Shown here: positions 29,527 through 37,758 of the stretch, piece by piece | Position numbering within the stretch: the first letter of the stretch is position 1 | Layout of the letters: every line of letters starts with the position of its first letter | Translations under genes and position numbers: made by a program | The notes under the pieces: generated by a model | Told to the model about the DNA's origin: nothing | What the model saw: only the letters and a program-made list of their open reading frames with translations | The model's database searches: none | Assembly: GCF_023115425.1 (NCBI RefSeq) | Contig: NZ_CP096032.1 | Span: 1,550,001-1,614,000 of the forward strand | Direction of reading: 5' to 3' | DNA from: Synechococcus sp. A10-1-5-1 | Lineage (GTDB): Bacteria > Cyanobacteriota > Cyanobacteriia > PCC-6307 > Cyanobiaceae | DNA: 64,000 bases

Positions 29527-31101
29527 ATGCGGCTAGGAGCATCGGGCTCCATTGAGTTGGTGCTGCCATTTGATGCGGTGACCCAGGCGCAGCTGCGGGC
29601 CGTGCGTCCCCGCGGGTACTGGCGCTCAAGGCAAGGCTGTTGGGAGTTCCCGCTGGAAGCGGCCCTGGTCTTGCGCCAGCACTTCGGCCAGCGGTTCGCG
29701 ATGGAGCCGCCGCTGCCCCAGTGGTGCCGCTGGCTGGAGCAGCCTCTACCCCCCTTGCCGCCCCACCGCGAGCTGATTGCCATCGCTGGATTGGCTGACC
29801 CCTTGCCGGATGGTCGTGAGCTGTTTGCCCATCAGCGGGCTGCGGTCCGTTGGTTGTTGGCGCGGCGTGGGGCTGTGTTGGCGGACGCCATGGGGCTTGG
29901 GAAAACCCTGACGGCCTTGGTCGCCGCGCGCGCGATGGTTCGGACGGCGGATTGCCATGTGGTCGTGATTGCCCCAACGGGGTTGCATCGCCATTGGCGG
30001 CAGGAGGCGGCGGCCTTACAACTGCAGATCAACTTGCTGAGTTGGGCGGCGCTGCCGGAGGACTTGCCAGAGGCGGGCACGGTCCTGATTGCCGATGAGG
30101 CCCATTACGCCCAGAACCTGAACGCTGCGCGAACCCAGGCGTTCCTGCGCTTGGCGCGCCATCCGCGGCTGCGGGTGGCCTGGCTGTTGAGTGGGACACC
30201 GATGAAAAACGGGCGCCCGGCCCAGCTGTTTCCTTTGCTGGCGGCGATTGGGCACCCGCTTGCTCAGGATCAGCGGGCCTTTGAGGAGCGCTACTGCCTC
30301 GGCCATTGGCATGAACGCTCCGGCACCCGCCAGTGGAGCGCAACGGGGGCGACCCATCTGCCGGAGCTGCAGCGTTTGGTGCGGCCTCTGTTGTTGCATC
30401 GCCGCAAGCAGGATTGCCTGGATCTCCCCCCCAAACGGAGGCGGATGCTGCCCGTCACCCTTTCGGAGGCGGAGGGCCAGGGCTTCCAGCACCGCCTGCA
30501 GCTCATGGTCGATGACTATCGCCGCCGCGCAGCAGCGGGTCTGGTGCGCCGGGATGCTGAGGCCTTAGCCGTGCTCACGGCCCTGCGCCAGATCGGCTCG
30601 GAGTACAAGCTGCCGGCTGCTGCTGCCCTGCTCGCCAGGCTGCAGGCCCAGGGGCAAGCCGTCGTGGTCTTCACCGCCTTTGTGGCGGCTGCCCAGTTGT
30701 TGCAGCAGCGACTGGGCGGCGCCCTGCTCACCGGACGCTTGGCGGCTGCAGAGCGTCAAAGCGTGGTGGACCGCTTTCAGGCGGGAGAGGAGCAGCTGTT
30801 GATCAGCACCTACGGGGTGGGGGGCCTCGGGTTCACGTTGCATCGCGCCAAGCATGTGGTCCTCTTGGAGCGGCCATGGACTCCAGGCGATGCCGAGCAG
30901 GCGGAGGATCGCTGTCATCGCATTGGCATGCAGGGCACCCTCGATTGCCACTGGCTCCAACTCGGGGTGGCCGATCAGTTGGTCGATGGTCTGATTGCCG
31001 ATAAGGCTGAGCGGATTGCCCTGTTGCTCAGTCGCGGTCAGGCTCAGTTGGATCGCCAGCCGCTGCCGCGGATGGTTCAGCAGCTGCTTGATCAGTGGTG
31101 A
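29527..31101 (+). CDS. SNF2-family DNA translocase with HARP-like N-terminus
   Basis: Superfamily 2 ATPase of 524 aa. Helicase motifs in order: Q-like DGRELFAHQRAAVRWL (95-110), Walker A DAMGLGKT (120-127), Walker B DEAH (190-193), SGTP (222-225), STYGVGGLGFTL (427-438), and the arginine finger segment EDRCHRIGMQG (460-470). Residues about 9-57 (LPFDAV...RGYW...CWEFPLEAALVLRQHF) resemble the HARP domain of SMARCAL1-type annealing helicases; this is my inference. A compact domain with no extra C-terminal module follows. The HNH nuclease gene is its divergent neighbour. Its 3' end overlaps a convergent lipoprotein gene by 74 nt. Confidence 0.88.
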   Translation: MRLGASGSIELVLPFDAVTQAQLRAVRPRGYWRSRQGCWEFPLEAALVLRQHFGQRFAMEPPLPQWCRWLEQPLPPLPPHRELIAIAGLADPLPDGRELFAHQRAAVRWLLARRGAVLADAMGLGKTLTALVAARAMVRTADCHVVVIAPTGLHRHWRQEAAALQLQINLLSWAALPEDLPEAGTVLIADEAHYAQNLNAARTQAFLRLARHPRLRVAWLLSGTPMKNGRPAQLFPLLAAIGHPLAQDQRAFEERYCLGHWHERSGTRQWSATGATHLPELQRLVRPLLLHRRKQDCLDLPPKRRRMLPVTLSEAEGQGFQHRLQLMVDDYRRRAAAGLVRRDAEALAVLTALRQIGSEYKLPAAAALLARLQAQGQAVVVFTAFVAAAQLLQQRLGGALLTGRLAAAERQSVVDRFQAGEEQLLISTYGVGGLGFTLHRAKHVVLLERPWTPGDAEQAEDRCHRIGMQGTLDCHWLQLGVADQLVDGLIADKAERIALLLSRGQAQLDRQPLPRMVQQLLDQW

Positions 31102-31477
31102 GGCGAAGGCAATTGCGCTTGCGCAGATCGATCTCGTCTCGCATCAGCGCGTCGATGGGGTGCTTGCCTTGTTCCACCAGGGCGGCCGCTTTCAAGCTGT
31201 CGCGGCAGGCCTCCTGAGGCTTGCCCGCCAACTTGAGCAGTAGGGATCGCTCGTTGCGCGGCTGTGGATGCTCGGGGAAAGCCTCAACGACTGCGTCGCA
31301 GTGCTGGAGCAAGGCGGGCAGACGATCGAGATTGACGCCGCGCAGGCAGTCGTCGACCCGGGTCTGGCTTTCGCCAGGTTCAGGAGCAGCACTGCAACTG
31401 CTGAGGGCGAACCACAGCAAACCGGCCCCCAGGGACGGCGATAGCCAAGAGCGGCCCTGGGCGGTGCGGGTTGCCAT
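31028..31477 (-). CDS. Lipoprotein with TPR-like region, 149 aa
   Basis: Starts at ATG 31477. A signal peptide ends in LSSC, a plausible lipobox (FALSSC, Cys at about residue 28), so the mature protein would be membrane-anchored. The mature part has helical repeats (LDRLPALLQHCDAVVEAFPEHPQPRNERSLLLKLAG) like tetratricopeptide repeats, four further Cys, and an Ala/Glu-rich tail. The 3' 74 nt overlap the end of the SNF2 gene on the opposite strand. It follows the secreted protein gene by 5 nt and is probably cotranscribed with it. Function unknown. Confidence 0.65.
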   Translation of the reverse strand: MATRTAQGRSWLSPSLGAGLLWFALSSCSAAPEPGESQTRVDDCLRGVNLDRLPALLQHCDAVVEAFPEHPQPRNERSLLLKLAGKPQEACRDSLKAAALVEQGKHPIDALMRDEIDLRKRNCLRLTTDQAAAEPSAAAAGDPTEPDRD

Positions 31478-31482
31478 CAGCC

Positions 31483-31944
31483 TCAGTAGGCGTAGCGGTT
31501 CACATTGCCGCCGCTGCTGCTGCCACTGCCACTGGTGATGCCTGAGCTGGTGCTCGTGCGGTTGGTGCTGTCGGGATGGGTGGACTGGCTCTTCTCCTCA
31601 GTTGTATCGACAGCTTTCACGTAGAGGTCGCCGAGGTAGCGGCCGCAGTCGTTGTATTTGCCGGGATCGGCCACCACGGCTTCCGTGATCATCACGGCCG
31701 CGTGCTCAGGGGAGGTCTTGAACACCGAAGCGCTTTGACGCTTGATCACGGCGTAGGCGGCTTTCCAGCTCACCTCATGGTTGTTGCCGCTGCTGCGCAT
31801 GTAGCAATAGATCTGGGCGCCTTTGGCACCGGTCTCATTGCCGGCCAGAGCAGCGGTCGGCAGCGCAGACCAGCCCAGGGCAGCAAGCGGTAGGGCTGCA
31901 GCCAGCCGAAGCAGCCGGCGGTTGAAGGACAGGGGATGACGCAT
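31483..31944 (-). CDS. Conserved secreted protein of picocyanobacteria, 153 aa
   Basis: A signal peptide (RRLLRLAAALPLAALGWSALPTAALAG) is followed by a mature domain containing IYCYMRSSGNNHEVSWKA and KTSPEHAAVMITEAVV, and a Ser/Gly/Thr-rich C-terminal tail. I recognise the mature domain as belonging to a widespread picocyanobacterial hypothetical family (possibly DUF6554) without known function. The ATG at 31944 is chosen because it directly precedes the signal peptide; an in-frame ATG at 32016 would add unconserved residues. It lies between an AbrB-like gene upstream and the lipoprotein gene downstream. Confidence 0.7.
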   Translation of the reverse strand: MRHPLSFNRRLLRLAAALPLAALGWSALPTAALAGNETGAKGAQIYCYMRSSGNNHEVSWKAAYAVIKRQSASVFKTSPEHAAVMITEAVVADPGKYNDCGRYLGDLYVKAVDTTEEKSQSTHPDSTNRTSTSSGITSGSGSSSGGNVNRYAY

Positions 31945-32016
31945 GCCGAAGCAGGGGGAAGGCATTGGATGACCCACCGTATCGATCGTTCCCCTCTGGA
32001 TCCAGGGGCCGATCAA

Positions 32017-32541
32017 TCAGCTGGCAGGGGGTGGAATGTCCCCGTGGCCCAGGAGAAGTCGGACCGCCAGGGGAAGCACCAAGAGCACCGTGATCAGGCG
32101 GACAGCGTGCAGGGCTGCGACCGCGGCGCCAACGCCAAATTCAGCGCCCACCAAGCTCATCCCGCTGATGCCCCCTGGCGCCGCTCCCAGCAGGGCAATC
32201 AAGGGGTCCATGCCCAGAAGCCGACTGCACCAGAGCCCCACCACCAGGCCCGTCATCACCAGGGTGAGCGTGATCAAGAGGGCCGGCCGCCAGAGCTGTT
32301 TCAACTCGCTGAAGGCCGTCGCCGTCAACCCGGTGCCGATCACGGTGCCGATGCCGATCTCGAGAGCTGTCCGGGTGCCTGCGGGCCAATTCGCGGGTTC
32401 CAGCTTGCCGCTCATGCTCAGCAGCCCCGCCCCGAGGAGCGCGCCGGCCAAAGGGGCGGCCGGGATGCCAGTCCGGAGGGCAAGCAAGCCGCCGCTGATG
32501 CCCGCCAGTAGATAGGCCAGCAGGTGAAGGCTTGATGGCAT
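32017..32541 (-). CDS. AbrB-family membrane protein, single repeat (half size)
   Basis: Polytopic membrane protein of 174 aa with five to six hydrophobic segments. ISGGLLALRTGIPAAPLAGALLGAG and LLGAAPGGISGMSLVGAEFG are the landmarks of one AbrB/ammonia monooxygenase-like repeat. Family proteins usually carry two such repeats in about 350 aa; this one has only one, so it would need to dimerise. The same short form is known in some cyanobacteria. The transported substrate is unknown. It is not related to the AbrB DNA-binding regulators. Confidence 0.75.
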   Translation of the reverse strand: MPSSLHLLAYLLAGISGGLLALRTGIPAAPLAGALLGAGLLSMSGKLEPANWPAGTRTALEIGIGTVIGTGLTATAFSELKQLWRPALLITLTLVMTGLVVGLWCSRLLGMDPLIALLGAAPGGISGMSLVGAEFGVGAAVAALHAVRLITVLLVLPLAVRLLLGHGDIPPPAS

Positions 32542-32637
32542 CGCTGGGCTGCCCTGGAATCTCTTCAGTCTGCTTGGCCGCTTGGGCTTGAGAAGTGCTC
32601 AGGGCTGTGGTGTTATCGGGCCAGTTGAACCCTGGGC

Positions 32638-32928
32638 ATGGCTGGCGAATCGGTCTCGTTTCGCATCACTCGCACCACCGAGGACCTCGCTCAAACCGTG
32701 GCGGCTCTCTCGCAGCGACTGGTGAAGCTGGAGCAGCGCCTGAATGCGATGGAGCTGCAGCTGGATCAGGTCTCCGTTGTAGAGGCGCCAGACCCTGAAG
32801 AGCTCACTCGCCTTGACCATGTCGAGACACTCCTGGCCGACTGCCGCAGCTTGCTGGAGGACAGCGTTGAGGTTGAGGAAGCACCCGCGTTGGTGAATCC
32901 TCACGTGGATGAGTCCATGGCTGCGTGA
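32638..32928 (+). CDS. Coiled-coil hypothetical protein, 96 aa
   Basis: Short acidic protein from ATG 32638. Residues about 12-50 form a strongly predicted coiled coil (TVAALSQRLVKLEQRLNAMELQLDQV), with further acidic segments after it. There is no signal peptide, membrane span or known domain. The following small ORF starts 38 nt later on the same strand and may be cotranscribed. The organisation looks native, and the length is typical of conserved picocyanobacterial hypotheticals. Confidence 0.6.
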   Translation: MAGESVSFRITRTTEDLAQTVAALSQRLVKLEQRLNAMELQLDQVSVVEAPDPEELTRLDHVETLLADCRSLLEDSVEVEEAPALVNPHVDESMAA

Positions 32929-32966
32929 CCCCTTGCGCCGGGGCCACAATGGAAAGAAAGCGAACC

Positions 32967-33185
32967 ATGGCCTTTTCCAACAGCCATCGCTCCGTGCCCG
33001 TTGCCCCTGCCGTCTCGGGGACCCCGGCTTGCAGCAGCCGCTCCTATGCCGAGGGCGGACATCAGCTCGAGAAGCTGGAGTTTGCCCTCGCTGTCGCAAT
33101 CACCCGCGGGGATGCAACACGAGTGAGGCAACTTCGCGATCAGATCGCGGCTCTGGGCGGCAATCGTGAGGAGCCGGGTACCTAG
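32967..33185 (+). CDS. Conserved hypothetical protein, 72 aa
   Basis: I place the start at ATG 32967, preceded by a GGAAAGAAAG tract; ATG 32949 is an alternative. The N-terminus is Ser/Pro/Ala-rich (SNSHRSVPVAPAVSGTP), and the C-terminal half is a helical region (LEKLEFALAVAITRGDATRVRQLRDQIAALGG) of the type found in conserved picocyanobacterial proteins. Function unknown. It follows the coiled-coil gene, and together they form a pair of small genes. Confidence 0.65.
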   Translation: MAFSNSHRSVPVAPAVSGTPACSSRSYAEGGHQLEKLEFALAVAITRGDATRVRQLRDQIAALGGNREEPGT

Positions 33186-33256
33186 TCCCTGCTTGGCTTT
33201 GACCCTTGAGTTGTGTCAGGGCCGGCCCAGCTTTGGGGCTCTCTCAATGTGGCGAC

Positions 33257-33262
33257 TAATAT
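33257..33262 (+). promoter_or_regulatory. Candidate -10 box before the 68-aa gene
   Basis: TAATAT at 33257-33262, in a locally AT-rich stretch, lies 22 nt before the ATG at 33285. This spacing would leave a leader of about 15 nt. No -35 is obvious. It is the only notable element in the 99-nt gap between the two small genes. Confidence 0.35.
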
Positions 33263-33284
33263 TTATCCAAACAAGATCAAATAA

Positions 33285-33491
33285 ATGCCATCCAGCCAAC
33301 AGGCGCCTGTAGCTGAGCAACGAGACGATTTGATGCGCGAGGCTGCAGCGTTTTCGGCTGCGGCTGAGCAGGCCGCTTCGAGCGGCGAGATTGAGCAGTC
33401 AGCGCGCGATATTCTCCGCTCCCTTGATTGTGAGCGCCGTGCAGGAAGTGTGGGGCCTCAGGTGATGCAGCTGATCAAGCCCAGAAATTGA
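33285..33491 (+). CDS. Small hypothetical protein, 68 aa
   Basis: ATG 33285. The protein is helical and acidic (REAAAFSAAAEQAASSGEIEQSARDILRSL), ending RNWP-free with a basic MQLIKPRN. It has one Cys, no membrane segment and no recognised domain. A -10-like box lies just upstream, and a weak ribosome-binding sequence is all that precedes the ATG. It ends 34 nt before the convergent tRNA-Gly. Reality is likely but unproven. Confidence 0.45.
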   Translation: MPSSQQAPVAEQRDDLMREAAAFSAAAEQAASSGEIEQSARDILRSLDCERRAGSVGPQVMQLIKPRN

Positions 33492-33525
33492 GGCCAATAG
33501 TTTTGCCCCGCTGAAAAGTTTGAGA

Positions 33526-33597
33526 AGCGGATGACCGGGCTCGAACCGGCGACGTTCAGCTTGGGAAGCTGACATTCTACCACTGAATTACATCCGC
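33526..33597 (-). tRNA. tRNA-Gly (anticodon CCC)
   Basis: Minus-strand cloverleaf of 72 nt. The acceptor GCGGATG (33597-33591) pairs with CATCCGC (33533-33527), with discriminator T at 33526. The anticodon arm is TCAGC-TTCCCAA-GCTGA with anticodon CCC, reading GGG. The T arm has GGTTCGAGCCC. CCA is not encoded. It stands between small hypothetical genes and the aminotransferase gene. Confidence 0.97.
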
Positions 33598-33653
33598 AAA
33601 TTGATAGTTAACAGCTCAGATTAGAGCAGTTTGCTATCTCTAAGAAGCGTAGC

Positions 33654-33681
33654 AAGGGAGTCCCGCCCTGGGAGCTCCCTT
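33654..33681 (-). terminator. Hairpin downstream of the aminotransferase gene
   Basis: AAGGGAG (33654-33660) pairs with CTCCCTT (33675-33681), and the inner TCCC with GGGA, forming an 11-bp stem with one bulged base. It is 13 nt beyond the aminotransferase stop on the minus strand. No T tract follows on either strand, so termination is uncertain; it may instead stabilise the mRNA 3' end. Confidence 0.45.
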
Positions 33682-33694
33682 GTGGTCGGCTGCT

Positions 33695-34846
33695 TCAGCT
33701 GGCCAGGGCCGCAGCGCAGGCTGCGACGCCAGCACCAGGAGTGCCTTTGTGCAGGCCCAGTTCCTGAAGGGTGGCTTCAATCGCTGCGACGGCGGTCAGC
33801 ACATCGCGATCACAGACGAAGCCCAGGTGGCCGATGCGGAAGACCTTGCCCTTGAGGTGGTCTTGGCCGCCGGCCAGAAGGATGTCAAAGCGATCCTTGA
33901 CCGTCTTGCGCAGGCTCTCGGCGTCGATCCCTTCGGGAGCCACGGCCGTAATGGCAGGGCTGCCGTAGCCCTCAGTGGCGTAGAGGGGCAGGCCAATGGC
34001 TTTCATGCCCGCTTGGGCGGCGGCGCGATGGCGCGCATGGCGGGCAAAGATTCCCTCGAGGCCTTCGGCCTGCATCATCTCCAGTGCCGCTTCCAGGGCG
34101 AAGTAGAGGTTGATTGCGGGGGTGAACGGGTTGCTGTTGGCTTGGGCCGATTTCCGGTACTTGCCCAGATCGAGATAGAACTTCGGCAGGTCGGAGCGGC
34201 TGTAGGCCTCCCAGGCCTTGTCGCTCATGGCGACGAAGGCCAAGCCCGGGGGCATCATGTAGCCCTTCTGGGAACCGGATCCGATGATGTCGATCCCCCA
34301 GGCATCCATGGGCACATTGCAAGCCCCGAGGCTGGTGACGCAGTCAGCAATGGTCAGGGCCGTGCCATGGGCTTTGACGTGCTTCGCGATGGTCTCCAGG
34401 TCGTTGATGACCCCAGTGGAGGTCTCCGAATGGGTCACGATCACGGCCTTGATGGCCTTGCTGGAGTCGGCCTCCAGGGCGGCGCGGAATGCTTCGGGAT
34501 CCAGTGGGGAACCCCACTCGGCCTTGATCACCTCCACCTCAAGGCCATAGGCCTGAGCCACCTTCACCCAGCGCTCGCCAAACTTGCCGTTATCGCCGCA
34601 GAGGACCTTGTCCCCTTTGCTCAGCACATTGATGATTCCGGCTTCCATCGCGGCGGTGCCGCTGCCGGTGATCACTAGAACGTCATTGCTCGTCTGATGC
34701 AGCCACTTCAGCTGGGCAGTGGTGCGCTCAACGATCTTTTGGAAATCCGCGCTGCGGTGACCGATGGGGTGACGTCCCATCGACTGCAGGACGCTTTCCG
34801 GCACCGGTGTGGGGCCGGGGATCATCAGAGTCAGCTTGTCCTGCAT
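33695..34846 (-). CDS. Class V aminotransferase (serine/alanine-glyoxylate type)
   Basis: PLP enzyme of 383 aa in the SGAT family, long labelled as soluble hydrogenase 42-kDa subunit in cyanobacteria; this label is misleading. The N-terminal IPGPTPVPE, the VLVITGSGTAAMEAG segment, TIADCVTSLGACNVPMD with the PLP-binding Asp, and GSQKGYMMPPG with the Schiff-base Lys are all present. The ATG at 34846 gives the family N-terminus; the upstream ATG 34903 would add 19 residues. It probably acts in photorespiratory serine/glycine metabolism, although the exact substrates are inferred. It is divergent from cbiD. Confidence 0.92.
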   Translation of the reverse strand: MQDKLTLMIPGPTPVPESVLQSMGRHPIGHRSADFQKIVERTTAQLKWLHQTSNDVLVITGSGTAAMEAGIINVLSKGDKVLCGDNGKFGERWVKVAQAYGLEVEVIKAEWGSPLDPEAFRAALEADSSKAIKAVIVTHSETSTGVINDLETIAKHVKAHGTALTIADCVTSLGACNVPMDAWGIDIIGSGSQKGYMMPPGLAFVAMSDKAWEAYSRSDLPKFYLDLGKYRKSAQANSNPFTPAINLYFALEAALEMMQAEGLEGIFARHARHRAAAQAGMKAIGLPLYATEGYGSPAITAVAPEGIDAESLRKTVKDRFDILLAGGQDHLKGKVFRIGHLGFVCDRDVLTAVAAIEATLQELGLHKGTPGAGVAACAAALAS

Positions 34847-34932
34847 GGTGGGTGAGCCGGGGCGATCGCTGCCCGTTGGATCAGCAGCGCAATCGACCAA
34901 CATAAAAAACGGACCTCATCCTTCTCTGTTCC

Positions 34933-36048
34933 ATGGCTGAGTGCGGCTACACCCTTCCGGTGTGGGTAGCGGCCGCAGCTGTGGCCGCCGTTCGGGAGCT
35001 TCTTGGTCAGACGTTTGAAGCGCAGGTCCCACTGCTCCTCGAGACCGTGGCGGGTCGTCAATCCACGGCGATTCCGGTTCAGGCGGCGGCCCGCTTGAGC
35101 CCGGAGCGGGCTTTGGCCACCAGTTGCTGTGATCCCGGCGAGGTTTTGGATCTCACCCGTGGCCTACAGGTCTGGGTGGAGGCCAGCTGGAATGCGGCTG
35201 GCACCGATGGGGACTGGTTGCAGTTGTTGCCCGGTGAGGGCGTGGGAGTTCACGCCGCCTCCGGTGAGGCCTGCCTCTCGGCCTACGCGCGGCAGTTGCT
35301 GGAGGTCAATCTGCGTCCACTCCTGCCCGATGGCCGGAGCCTCCGGTTGACGATCACCCTCCCGGAGGGGCGCCAACGGGCCCAGCGCACGAGCAATGCC
35401 GCCTTTGGTGTGGTGGAGGGCTTGGCCCTGATTGGGACCCAGGCGTTGGTTCAGCGCAGCGCCGCCCCCGATCAACTGGCCCAGGCCCGTCAGGAGTTGG
35501 AGCGCCGCAGTCAGGAGCCGTTCTGGCGTGGCGACCTGGTGCTGGTCTTGGGCGAAAACGGCTTGGATCTGGCCCCCCAGCAGGGGCTGCCCCCGGCGTT
35601 GTTACTGAAGGCGGGCAATTGGATTGGACCCTTGCTGGTGGCCGCGGCTGAGCTGGGGGTCCGGCGCCTTCTGTTGTTTGGCTACCAGGGCAAATTGATC
35701 AAGCTGGCGGGGGGCATCTTTCATACCCATCACCATCTGGCCGATGGTCGCCTGGAAATCCTGGCGGCCCAGGCCGTCCAGCACGGTTGTTCGCTGAACC
35801 AGATCCGGCTGCTGCTCCAGGCAGCCAGCGTTGATCAGGCCATTGCTGATTTGGCCGAGGGCGACGCAGGTCTGGCGGCGGGCCTGCAGCAGCGCTTGGC
35901 TGCGGTGATCGAGCAGCGCGCTCGCTCCTATCTGGCCAAGCATCACGACGCTGATCTCCAGCTGGGTGCGGTTCTGTTTGACCGCAGCCGCACCCTTTGC
36001 GCCCGCGGCCCTATCGGGGCCGAGCTGCTGGAGTGCTTTCAGGCCTGA
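34933..36048 (+). CDS. cbiD: Cobalt-precorrin-5B C1-methyltransferase CbiD
   Basis: Methylates C1 of the corrin ring in anaerobic-pathway cobamide synthesis. The 371-aa protein begins GYTLPVWVAAAAVAA, which fits the family N-terminus, and carries the LTITLPEGRQRAQRTSNAAFGVVEG segment, the KAGNWIGPLLVAAAELGV motif, FGYQGKLIKLAGGIFHTHHHLADGR and the C-terminal RARSYLAKHH part. The domain is complete. Its neighbour guaA starts 46 nt downstream on the same strand. No other cob genes are in the window. Confidence 0.93.
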   Translation: MAECGYTLPVWVAAAAVAAVRELLGQTFEAQVPLLLETVAGRQSTAIPVQAAARLSPERALATSCCDPGEVLDLTRGLQVWVEASWNAAGTDGDWLQLLPGEGVGVHAASGEACLSAYARQLLEVNLRPLLPDGRSLRLTITLPEGRQRAQRTSNAAFGVVEGLALIGTQALVQRSAAPDQLAQARQELERRSQEPFWRGDLVLVLGENGLDLAPQQGLPPALLLKAGNWIGPLLVAAAELGVRRLLLFGYQGKLIKLAGGIFHTHHHLADGRLEILAAQAVQHGCSLNQIRLLLQAASVDQAIADLAEGDAGLAAGLQQRLAAVIEQRARSYLAKHHDADLQLGAVLFDRSRTLCARGPIGAELLECFQA

Positions 36049-36094
36049 GATCTAGGGTGATCCGAATGCCTGGGCCACAGCTGCTGGCCGCTCC

Positions 36095-37690
36095 ATGTCA
36101 GACGTGACTCCAACCTCGATCGGTGAAACCAATCGTCATCCGGCGATTGTGATCCTGGATTTTGGTTCTCAATATTCCGAGCTCATCGCCCGTCGGGTGA
36201 GGGAAACCGAGGTGTATTCCCTGGTGATGGGGTACTCCACCAGCGCAGCTGAATTAAAGGCCCTGAATCCGAAGGGAATCATCCTCAGTGGCGGTCCCAG
36301 CTCGGTCTATGCCGAGCACGCCCCAAAGTGCGATCCAGCGATTTGGGATCTGGGTATTCCGGTGCTTGGTGTTTGCTACGGCATGCAGCTGATGGTGCAA
36401 CAGCTGGGTGGTTCTGTTGTGGCTGCCGGCCGCGCCGAATACGGCAAGGCTCCGCTGTTTGTCGACGACCCCACTGACCTGCTCACCAACGTCGACGAGG
36501 GCTCGACGATGTGGATGAGCCATGGCGACTCCGTGGAGCGCTTACCCGAGGGCTTTGTTCGCCTGGCCCATACGGACAACACGCCTGAAGCTGCTGTGGC
36601 TGATCACCAGCGGCGTCTCTATGGCGTTCAGTTCCACCCCGAGGTGGTGCACTCCGAATGCGGAATGGCCTTGATCCGCAATTTCGTTTATCACGTTTGC
36701 GGTTGCTTGCCGGATTGGACAACGGCGGCCTTCATTGATGAGGCGGTTGCTGACGTGCGTCGTCAGGTTGGCGATAAGCGCGTTTTGCTGGCCCTCTCTG
36801 GCGGTGTTGACTCCTCAACCCTCGCTTTCTTGTTGCACAAGGCGATTGGTGATCAGCTGACCTGCATGTTCATCGACCAGGGCTTTATGCGTAAAGGCGA
36901 GCCTGAATTCTTGATGGACTTCTTCGACAAGAAGTTCCATATCAGGGTCGAATACATCAATGCCCGCGAGCGCTTCATTAACAAGCTGGACGGTGTCACT
37001 GATCCCGAGGAAAAGCGCAAGCTGATTGGCACTGAATTCATTCGGGTCTTCGAAGAAGAAAGCAAGCGCCTCGGACCTTTTGATTACCTCGCCCAGGGCA
37101 CCCTCTATCCCGATGTGATTGAGAGTGCAGGCACCAACGTCGATCCCAAAACGGGAGAGCGGGTGGCGGTGAAGATCAAGAGCCACCACAACGTTGGCGG
37201 CCTGCCGAAGGATCTCCGGTTCAAGCTGGTCGAGCCCCTGCGGCGCCTGTTCAAAGACGAGGTCCGCAAGGTCGGCCGCACCCTGGGACTTCCCGAGGAG
37301 ATCGTGGGCCGCCATCCCTTCCCCGGTCCTGGCTTGGCGATCCGAATTCTGGGTGAGGTGACCGACGACAAGCTCGACATCCTGCGGGACGCCGATCTGG
37401 TGGTCCGCGAAGAAATCAAGGCCGCTGGCCTGTATCACGACATCTGGCAGGCCTTTGCGGTGCTGCTGCCGGTGCGCAGTGTTGGTGTGATGGGCGATAA
37501 GCGCACCTATGCCTTCCCGGTGGTTCTGCGCTGCGTCTCCTCGGAAGACGGCATGACGGCCGATTGGTCCCGCTTGCCTTACGACCTGCTGGAGAAGATC
37601 TCCAACCGGATCGTCAATGAGGTCAAAGGGGTCAACCGGGTGGTTCTCGATATCACCAGTAAGCCCCCCGGCACCATCGAGTGGGAATAA
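36095..37690 (+). CDS. guaA: GMP synthase (glutamine-hydrolysing)
   Basis: Amidates XMP to GMP. The 531-aa protein has an N-terminal class I glutamine amidotransferase domain (catalytic Cys in [10 protein letters not shown], His/Glu in [11 protein letters not shown]), then the ATP-pyrophosphatase domain with the PP-loop [11 protein letters not shown] near residue 230, and the C-terminal dimerisation domain ending in the signature KPPGTIEWE. Complete and highly conserved; ATG 36095. It may be cotranscribed with cbiD. Confidence 0.97.
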   Translation: MSDVTPTSIGETNRHPAIVILDFGSQYSELIARRVRETEVYSLVMGYSTSAAELKALNPKGIILSGGPSSVYAEHAPKCDPAIWDLGIPVLGVCYGMQLMVQQLGGSVVAAGRAEYGKAPLFVDDPTDLLTNVDEGSTMWMSHGDSVERLPEGFVRLAHTDNTPEAAVADHQRRLYGVQFHPEVVHSECGMALIRNFVYHVCGCLPDWTTAAFIDEAVADVRRQVGDKRVLLALSGGVDSSTLAFLLHKAIGDQLTCMFIDQGFMRKGEPEFLMDFFDKKFHIRVEYINARERFINKLDGVTDPEEKRKLIGTEFIRVFEEESKRLGPFDYLAQGTLYPDVIESAGTNVDPKTGERVAVKIKSHHNVGGLPKDLRFKLVEPLRRLFKDEVRKVGRTLGLPEEIVGRHPFPGPGLAIRILGEVTDDKLDILRDADLVVREEIKAAGLYHDIWQAFAVLLPVRSVGVMGDKRTYAFPVVLRCVSSEDGMTADWSRLPYDLLEKISNRIVNEVKGVNRVVLDITSKPPGTIEWE

Positions 37691-37758
37691 TTCCCATCCG
37701 TTGAACCATGGCTTTGGCCGGGTGACTCCGTTACCCTCGGGGCCCCGGCCCAGGAGCC

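Noticed and set aside
33501-33531. Terminator hairpin after tRNA-Gly (CCGCT...AGCGG)
   Set aside because: One arm is the tRNA acceptor stem itself and there is no T run.
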